From: Raineyella sp964402325
Lineage (GTDB): Bacteria; Actinomycetota; Actinomycetes; Propionibacteriales; Propionibacteriaceae
NCBI GenBank assembly: GCA_964402325.1
Contig: CAYOBI010000004.1
Coordinates: 15,202-79,201 of the forward strand
Direction: 5' to 3'
Length of the DNA stretch: 64,000 nucleotides
In this document: piece by piece, positions 59,000-64,000 of the stretch
Layout: every line of letters starts with the position of its first letter
How positions within the stretch are numbered: the stretch's first letter is position 1
The notes under the pieces: model-generated
The model's input: the letters and a program-made list of their open reading frames with translations, nothing else
What the model was told of the DNA's origin: nothing
Databases searched by the model: none
Translations under genes and position numbers: made by a program

Positions 59000-59033
59000 G
59001 AGCGCGTCGGGGCCCGGGGGCTCAGACGCGCTC
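59000..59033 (-). promoter_or_regulatory. Leader hairpin overlapping the last leader codons
   Basis: GAGCGCGTC (59025-59033 in transcript sense) pairs with GACGCGCTC (59000-59008), a perfect 9-bp stem. The 5' arm contains the last three sense codons of the leader peptide, so ribosome position would control it. Confidence 0.6.
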
Positions 59034-59060
59034 GTGAATAATGACCGTGCGGTACGTCAC
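59022..59060 (-). CDS. Leader peptide of the cimA attenuator
   Basis: Twelve codons from GTG: M-T-Y-R-T-V-I-I-H-E-R-V, then TGA. Val-Ile-Ile and a last Val are the products of the pathway. No Shine-Dalgarno; a CAGAAT hexamer seven bases upstream makes a leaderless transcript possible. Length and position fit a regulatory leader peptide. Not verified by any homology. Confidence 0.6.
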   Translation of the reverse strand: MTYRTVIIHERV

Positions 59061-59164
59061 GTACGCGATTCTGCCTTGAGGCTGTCCGACAACGCCACCC
59101 CGTTCCCGAATGGTGAGATCCGAGAGTCGGGAAACGAGATGGCGCTGTCGGGACGCGGCCGGGC

Positions 59165-60253
59165 TCAGATGACCCGGTGCATCCAGCCGTGGGTGTCGGC
59201 CACCCTGCCGTACTGGATGTCCAGCACGTGCTCGCGCAGGCCCATGGTCACCGGGCCCGAGGTGCCGTCGCCGACCACATACTCCTCGTCGCCGTCCTTG
59301 AAGGCGCGGACCGGGGCCACCACGGCCGCGGTGCCGCAGGCGAACGCCTCGGTGATCTCCCCACTGCGGACCCGGGCGAGCATGTCGTCGGCCTCGATCC
59401 GCTCCTCGACCGGCTCCAGGCCCCGCTCCCGGGCCAGCTCGAGGATCGAGCGGCGGGTGATGCCGGGCAGAATGGTGCCGGTCAGCTCGGGGGTGTGCAG
59501 GCGACCGTCCCGGGTGACCAGGAAGCAGTTCATCCCGCCGAACTCCTCGATGTAGCGCATCTCCCCCGCGTCGAGGAAGAGCACCTGCGGGCACCCGTGC
59601 GCGTACGCCTCCTCCTGGCCGGCCAGGCTCGCGGCGTAGTTGCCGCCGCACTTGGCGGCACCGGTACCGCCGGGAGCGGCCCGGGTGTAGTGCCGGGAGA
59701 CCCAGAAGTCGACCGGCTTGGCACCCTCGGCGAAGTACGGGCCGGACGGCGAGGCGATGCAGTAGAAGCGGACGGTCCGGGCCGGACGCACGCCGAGGAA
59801 GTCCTCGTGGGCGACGGTGAACGGCCGGATGTAGAGGCTGTCCTCACCCCCGCCGGTCGGCACCCAGGCGGCGTCCTGCCGGACCAGGGCCTCGATCGCG
59901 GCGATGAAGTCCTCCACCGGCAGGGTCGGCAGGGCCAGCCGCTCCGCCGAGTCGATCATCCGCTGGGCGTTCGCCTCGGGGCGGAACAGCCAGATGGAGT
60001 CGTCCGCGTGGCGGTAGGCCTTGAGGCCCTCGAAGACCTCCTGGGCGTAGTGGAAGACGGCCGACGCAGGGTTGAACGTCTCCCCGCCGTACGGTACGAG
60101 CTTCGCGTCCCCCCAGCCGTCCTCCACGGTCCACGTGGCGATCGCCATGTGGTCGGTGAAGTGCCGGCCGAACCCGGGCGCAGCCAGTACGACCGCGCGC
60201 TCCTCGGCGGTTGCCGGGGACGGATGGGGATGCACGTCGAAGCTCAGGCTCAT
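59165..60253 (-). CDS. ilvE: Branched-chain amino acid aminotransferase
   Basis: 362 residues. PLP enzyme of fold type IV: the Schiff-base lysine is in GTGAAKCGGNYAAS, and EEFGGMNCF and CGTAAVVAPV follow. It transaminates Ile, Leu and Val with their keto acids. TAAAAT lies eight bases before the ATG with no Shine-Dalgarno, so a leaderless mRNA is likely. Frame extends to 60379 without homology. Confidence 0.94.
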   Translation of the reverse strand: MSLSFDVHPHPSPATAEERAVVLAAPGFGRHFTDHMAIATWTVEDGWGDAKLVPYGGETFNPASAVFHYAQEVFEGLKAYRHADDSIWLFRPEANAQRMIDSAERLALPTLPVEDFIAAIEALVRQDAAWVPTGGGEDSLYIRPFTVAHEDFLGVRPARTVRFYCIASPSGPYFAEGAKPVDFWVSRHYTRAAPGGTGAAKCGGNYAASLAGQEEAYAHGCPQVLFLDAGEMRYIEEFGGMNCFLVTRDGRLHTPELTGTILPGITRRSILELARERGLEPVEERIEADDMLARVRSGEITEAFACGTAAVVAPVRAFKDGDEEYVVGDGTSGPVTMGLREHVLDIQYGRVADTHGWMHRVI

Positions 60254-60423
60254 GGGGAGGAATTTTAGTCCCGGACCGTTCCGCGCGACGCCCGGCGCAC
60301 TGGGTGAGACCATCCCGGGGACCCCGATGGCGACGGCACCCGGCGGGCTCTGACCCTGATCCTGTGGCCAAGGGTTCATGAGATCCCGCCCCCGCGACGG
60401 GCCGCCCCGGATAGCCTGACGCC

Positions 60424-61494
60424 GTGTCTACTCAGAACTCTGCTGATCGCCCGTCCATTGCCGTGATCGCCGGCGACGGCATCGGTCCCGAGGTCGTCGC
60501 TGAGGGCCTCAAGGTCCTCGACGCCGTGGCCGGTCCGGACGCCTTCGAGAAGGTCCACTACGACCTCGGCGCCGACCGCTGGCTGCGCACCGGCGAGGTG
60601 CTGCCCGAGTCCGAGATGGAGTCCCTCGCCCAGCACGACGCCATCCTGCTCGGCGCCGTCGGTGCCGCCCCCGGGGACACCCGGATCCCGTCCGGGATCC
60701 TGGAGCGCGGGCTGCTGCTGAAGCTCCGGTTCGCCTTCGACCACTACGTCAACCTGCGTCCGTCGAAGCTGTACCCGGGCGTCCCGACCCCGCTGGCCCC
60801 GCACGTCACCGCCGGCAAGGAGGTCGACTTCGTCGTCGTCCGTGAGGGCACCGAGGGCCTGTACGCCGGCAACGGTGGCAAGCTGCGGGCCGGGACCGTC
60901 CACGAGATCGCCACCGAGGTGTCGGTGAACACCGCGCACGGCGTCGAGCGGGTCGTCCGGTTCGCCTTCGAGCACGCCACCCGGCGTCGCAACAAGGTCA
61001 CCCTGGTGCACAAGCACAACGTCCTGGTCAACGCCGGTGGGCTGTGGCGCCGGATCTTCGAGACCGTCGCCGCCGAGTACCCGCAGGTCGAGACCGACTA
61101 CCTGCACATCGACGCCGCCACCATCTTCATGGCGACCGACCCGGCCCGCTTCGACGTGATCGTCACCGACAACCTCTTCGGCGACATCATCACCGACCTC
61201 GCCGGCGCGGTCACCGGCGGCATCGGCCTGGCCGCCTCGGGCAACCTCAACCCGTCCGGCGCCTACCCGTCGATGTTCGAGCCCGTGCACGGCTCGGCCC
61301 CCGACATCGCCGGCCAGCAGAAGGCCGACCCGACAGCGGCGATCCTGTCCGTCGCGATGATGCTCGAGCACCTCGGCCGCGCCGACGAGGCCGCGAAGAT
61401 CGTCGCCGCCGTCAACGCCGACATCGCCGGTCGCGGCGACGCGGTCCGGACCACGGCCCGGATCGGCGACGCGATCGCCGCCCGGCTGGCCTGA
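60424..61494 (+). CDS. leuB: 3-isopropylmalate dehydrogenase
   Basis: 356 residues from GTG (MSTQNSADRPSIAVIAGDGI). GDGIGPEVV, the arginine motif LLLKLRFAFDHYVNLRPSKL, TDNLFGDIITDLAGA and GSAPDIAGQ identify LeuB, the oxidative decarboxylation step of leucine synthesis. Divergent from ilvE; the next gene begins 22 bp downstream. Confidence 0.95.
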   Translation: MSTQNSADRPSIAVIAGDGIGPEVVAEGLKVLDAVAGPDAFEKVHYDLGADRWLRTGEVLPESEMESLAQHDAILLGAVGAAPGDTRIPSGILERGLLLKLRFAFDHYVNLRPSKLYPGVPTPLAPHVTAGKEVDFVVVREGTEGLYAGNGGKLRAGTVHEIATEVSVNTAHGVERVVRFAFEHATRRRNKVTLVHKHNVLVNAGGLWRRIFETVAAEYPQVETDYLHIDAATIFMATDPARFDVIVTDNLFGDIITDLAGAVTGGIGLAASGNLNPSGAYPSMFEPVHGSAPDIAGQQKADPTAAILSVAMMLEHLGRADEAAKIVAAVNADIAGRGDAVRTTARIGDAIAARLA

Positions 61495-61516
61495 TCACCC
61501 CGGAGCGCGTCGAACC

Positions 61517-62089
61517 GTGACCTCCCCGGCCTCCCCGCAGGACGTCCCCGACCTGGTCGGGGTCGCCCTGCGGGAGTCGCTGCGGATCGGCTACCTGGAC
61601 TCGACGCGCTCCGAGACCGGCCGCCTGCTCGCCACCCTGGCGGCGTCCCGGACCGGCACGATCGCCGATCTCGGCACCGGCTGCGGGGTGGGCGCGGCCT
61701 GGCTGCGCGCCGGCGCCCCGGACGGCACCCGGGTCGTCACCGTCGAGCGGGACCCACGACTGGCCCGTACGGCCGGGCGGCTGTTCGCCGGCACCGGCGT
61801 CGAGGTGATAACCGGCGACTGGAGCACCCTGGACTGGGCCGCCCACGGCATCTCCGTCCTCTCCCTGATCACCCTCGACATGTCGACCGCCCGCGGGGCT
61901 CGCGACCGTTTGGTCGACCTGCTCGCCCCCGGCGCTCTACTGGTCGTCGAGGACCCGCACCCGTGGCCGGACCTCGGCACGTCCCGCGACAGCATCGCCC
62001 TGCAGTCCTGGATGCACGACGGCCGGTTGCTGTGCTGCGAGGCCGCCGCGGCGCCGGACGCTCCGGTGCTGCTCTGCACCCGGATCTGA
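61517..62089 (+). CDS. Class I SAM-dependent methyltransferase (O-methyltransferase-like)
   Basis: 190 residues from GTG. Motif I IADLGTGCGVGAAWL and a following acidic loop (TVERDPRLARTA) bind S-adenosylmethionine. Resembles small O-methyltransferases; substrate unknown. Co-directional with leuB and followed by a strong terminator. Confidence 0.8.
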   Translation: MTSPASPQDVPDLVGVALRESLRIGYLDSTRSETGRLLATLAASRTGTIADLGTGCGVGAAWLRAGAPDGTRVVTVERDPRLARTAGRLFAGTGVEVITGDWSTLDWAAHGISVLSLITLDMSTARGARDRLVDLLAPGALLVVEDPHPWPDLGTSRDSIALQSWMHDGRLLCCEAAAAPDAPVLLCTRI

Positions 62090-62124
62090 CCCACCCGACT
62101 CCGACCCGACCACCCCGGGCACGC

Positions 62125-62160
62125 CGAAGGGGCCCGGGGGATCATCCCCGGGCCCCTTCG
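62125..62160. terminator. Terminator after the methyltransferase gene / ilvC
   Basis: CGAAGGGGCCCGGGG and CCCCGGGCCCCTTCG form a perfect 15-bp stem with a GATCAT loop between two convergent genes, likely acting in both directions. Confidence 0.85.
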
Positions 62161-62214
62161 TGGCTCTGGTGTCGTACGGTCAGGACCTCAGCGGCCCGTC
62201 GGCGACGCGACCGG

Positions 62215-63249
62215 TCAGCGACCGGCCTGGCCCTCGACGTAGTCCTCGGTGCCCTGGGTGTCGACCCACGCCATCAGACCGCGCAGCTCCTTGCCGACGG
62301 CCTCGATCGGGTGCTCCTCGCCGGCCTTGCGGAAGGCGGTGAACTTCGGCTTGCCGTTGCGCTGGTCGTTCATGAAATCGTTGGCGAAGGCGCCCGACTG
62401 GATGTCGGCCAGCAGGCTCTTCATCGCCGCCCGGGACTCCGGGCCGATGACCCGCGGTCCGGCGATGTAGTCGCCGTACTCCGCGGTGTCCGAGATGGAC
62501 CAGCGCATCTTGGCGATGCCGCCCTCGTTCATCAGGTCCACCAGGAGCTTGAGCTCGTGCAGGCACTCGAAGTAGGCGATCTCGGGCTGGTAACCGGCCT
62601 CGACCAGGGTCTCCCAGCCGGCGGTCACCAGGTGTGCCATGCCACCGCAGAGGACGGCCTGCTCACCGAACAGGTCGGTCTCGGTCTCCTCGGTGAAGGT
62701 CGTCTTGATCACCCCGGCCCGGGTGGCGCCGATGCCGGCGGCCCAGGACAGGGCCAGCGCCTCGCCGGTGCCCTGCGGGTCCTGCTCGACGGCGATCAGC
62801 GCGGGCACACCGCGGCCGTTCTCGAACTCGCGACGGACCAGGTGGCCCGGGCCCTTCGGCGCGACCATGGCGACCGTGACACCGGCCGGCGGGGTGATGA
62901 AGCCGAAGCGGATGTTGAAGCCGTGGGCGAAGAACAGCGCGTCGCCGTCCTTGAGGTTGGGGGCGATCTCCGCCGCGAAGAGATCGGCCTGCACCTGGTC
63001 GGGCGCCAGGATCATGATGACGTCGGCCTCGGCAGCGGCCTCCGCCGGGGTGAGGACCCGCAAGCCCTGCTCCTCGGCACGGGCCCGGGAACGGCTGTCG
63101 GGCTGCAGGCCGATCCGGACGTCCACACCCGAGTCACGCAGGTTGAGCGAGTGGGCGTGTCCCTGCGAGCCATAGCCGATGACGGCGACCTTGCGACCCT
63201 GGATGATCGAGAGGTCGGCGTCCTTGTCGTAGAACATTTCAGCTGCCAC
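62215..63249 (-). CDS. ilvC: Ketol-acid reductoisomerase
   Basis: 344 residues, class I. GYGSQGHAHSLNLRDSG binds NADP(H); EAYFECLHELK-type metal motifs (AYFECLHELKLLVDLMNEGG region) follow. It acts in Ile and Val synthesis. GTG at 63249 with AAGGAG eight bases ahead. Third gene of ilvB-ilvN-ilvC. Confidence 0.95.
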   Translation of the reverse strand: MAAEMFYDKDADLSIIQGRKVAVIGYGSQGHAHSLNLRDSGVDVRIGLQPDSRSRARAEEQGLRVLTPAEAAAEADVIMILAPDQVQADLFAAEIAPNLKDGDALFFAHGFNIRFGFITPPAGVTVAMVAPKGPGHLVRREFENGRGVPALIAVEQDPQGTGEALALSWAAGIGATRAGVIKTTFTEETETDLFGEQAVLCGGMAHLVTAGWETLVEAGYQPEIAYFECLHELKLLVDLMNEGGIAKMRWSISDTAEYGDYIAGPRVIGPESRAAMKSLLADIQSGAFANDFMNDQRNGKPKFTAFRKAGEEHPIEAVGKELRGLMAWVDTQGTEDYVEGQAGR

Positions 63250-63342
63250 TGAGGTAACTCCTTGTGTTGTGAGGTGGGTAGTCCGGCACCCGACCCCGTA
63301 CGTGCCAGCCTAGACCGGAGGCGACGTACGGGGCCCGGTGGT

Positions 63343-63873
63343 TCACCGTTGGGTCTGTTGTGCCCGCTCCTTGCGGGTCTTCTCACTGATCGACTTGGCC
63401 CCGCGGCCCAGCGCGACCAGGCCCGACTGGGCGAGTTCCCGGATGCCGTACGGCTCGAGCATCGACAGCAGAGAGTCCAACTTGTCCGGGTTGCCGGTGA
63501 CGACCATGGTGATCGAATCCGGGGTGACGTCGACCGTCTTCGCCTTGAAGAGCTGAACGATGTCGAGGATCTCGCTGCGGGTGTTGGCGTCGCAGCGCAC
63601 CTTGACCACCTGGAGCTCGCGACGGATCGCGTCCGGCTCCAGTTCGACGATCTTGAGCACCTCGATCAGCTTGTTGAGCTGCTTGGTGATCTGTTCGAGG
63701 ACGAGGTCGTCGACGTCCACGACGACGGTCATCCGCGAGACTCCTTCGTTCTCGGTCGGGCCGACGGCCAGCGACTCGATGTTGTAGCCGCGACGGGAGA
63801 AGAGGGCCGCGACGCGGGTGAGGACGCCCGGCTTGTCGGCGACGAGGACGCTCAGCGTACGGTGGCTGCTCAC
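63343..63873 (-). CDS. ilvN: Acetolactate synthase small (regulatory) subunit
   Basis: 176 residues. An N-terminal ACT domain (VADKPGVLTRVAALFSRRGY) senses valine and a second ACT-like domain follows. The GTG at 63873 overlaps the ilvB stop (GTGA) and has GAAGAGGAAG ahead; the frame extends six codons upstream without homology. Confidence 0.94.
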   Translation of the reverse strand: MSSHRTLSVLVADKPGVLTRVAALFSRRGYNIESLAVGPTENEGVSRMTVVVDVDDLVLEQITKQLNKLIEVLKIVELEPDAIRRELQVVKVRCDANTRSEILDIVQLFKAKTVDVTPDSITMVVTGNPDKLDSLLSMLEPYGIRELAQSGLVALGRGAKSISEKTRKERAQQTQR

Positions 63874-64000
63874 AGTTCTTCCTCTTCCCACTTCGGCGCC
63901 ATGTCGCGCGCGATCTTGATGTCGTCATTGCTGGTGCCGGCGGCCACCATCGGCCACACCATCGCGTCCTTGTGCACGACGAACTCGACCACGACCGGCC
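63870..64000 (-). CDS. ilvB: Acetolactate synthase large subunit, C-terminal end
   Basis: Only the last 42 codons are in the window, cut by its end. VVEFVVHKDAMVWPMVAAGT and the ending KWEEEEL fit the C-terminus of IlvB. Overlaps ilvN by four bases. Confidence 0.85.
   Translation of the reverse strand, partial: PVVVEFVVHKDAMVWPMVAAGTSNDDIKIARDMAPKWEEEEL

Overview
This window is about 64 kb of high-GC (roughly 70%) chromosomal DNA from an actinobacterium. The gene order recalls several well known actinobacterial blocks: nrdJ-nrdR-divS/chiZ-lexA; hflX-dapF-miaA-miaB-gluABCD; rny-recX-recA-DUF3046-clgR-cinA-pgsA-rimO-ftsK; and thiD-thiL-ddl-gpsA with leuDC and an IclR regulator. Family-level placement in or near Propionibacteriaceae is only an inference. 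No phage, IS element, CRISPR array or rRNA operon was seen. The window is mainly a core region with conserved operons.

Layout. 1-10.6 kb: the C-terminus of an ATP-dependent DNA ligase, a small DUF2892 membrane protein behind a CsoR-like palindrome, B12-dependent ribonucleotide reductase with NrdR, an SOS-controlled small membrane protein, LexA, a DinG-type helicase and HflX. 10.6-20 kb: dapF, miaA, a small membrane ORF, miaB, a glutamate-type ABC transporter (gluABCD) and RNase Y. 20-29.6 kb: recX, recA, DUF3046, ClgR, a CinA C-terminal amidase, pgsA, rimO, ftsK and thiD. 29.6-36.6 kb: thiL, a stand-alone AsnC ligand domain, a DUF3515 lipoprotein, ddl, gpsA, an unknown gene, leuD and leuC. 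36.7-44.8 kb: the divergent IclR regulator, a tandem-domain phosphofructokinase of eukaryotic type, MPG glycosylase, an ABC exporter and NAD synthetase. 44.6-53.7 kb: two small ORFs, two tandem Kup potassium transporters, two tRNA-Glu and one tRNA-Gln, a CPBP protease, gltX and an FAH-family hydrolase. 53.8-64 kb: thymidine phosphorylase, an AbiEi-like protein, DUF1707, then a branched-chain amino acid cluster (cimA, ilvE, leuB, a methyltransferase, ilvC, ilvN, end of ilvB).

Two functional themes stand out. The first is DNA damage response and dNTP supply: LexA boxes precede the small membrane protein, lexA and recA, and DnaA-box-like sites lie in front of nrdR-nrdJ. The second is branched-chain amino acid synthesis: leuCD faces an IclR (LtbR/NdgR-like) regulator, and cimA is preceded by a short Val/Ile leader peptide followed by a hairpin and a Rho-independent terminator.

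The assembly has six runs of exactly 100 N. Each is flanked by the same sequence on both sides: 55 bp at four gaps, 21 bp at one and 19 bp at one. These look like unmerged overlapping contig ends, so the missing sequence may be zero. Collapsing the overlaps restores hflX and the AsnC-domain gene. At recA, collapsing reveals an open frame that runs in frame into recA for 127 codons upstream of its usual start.
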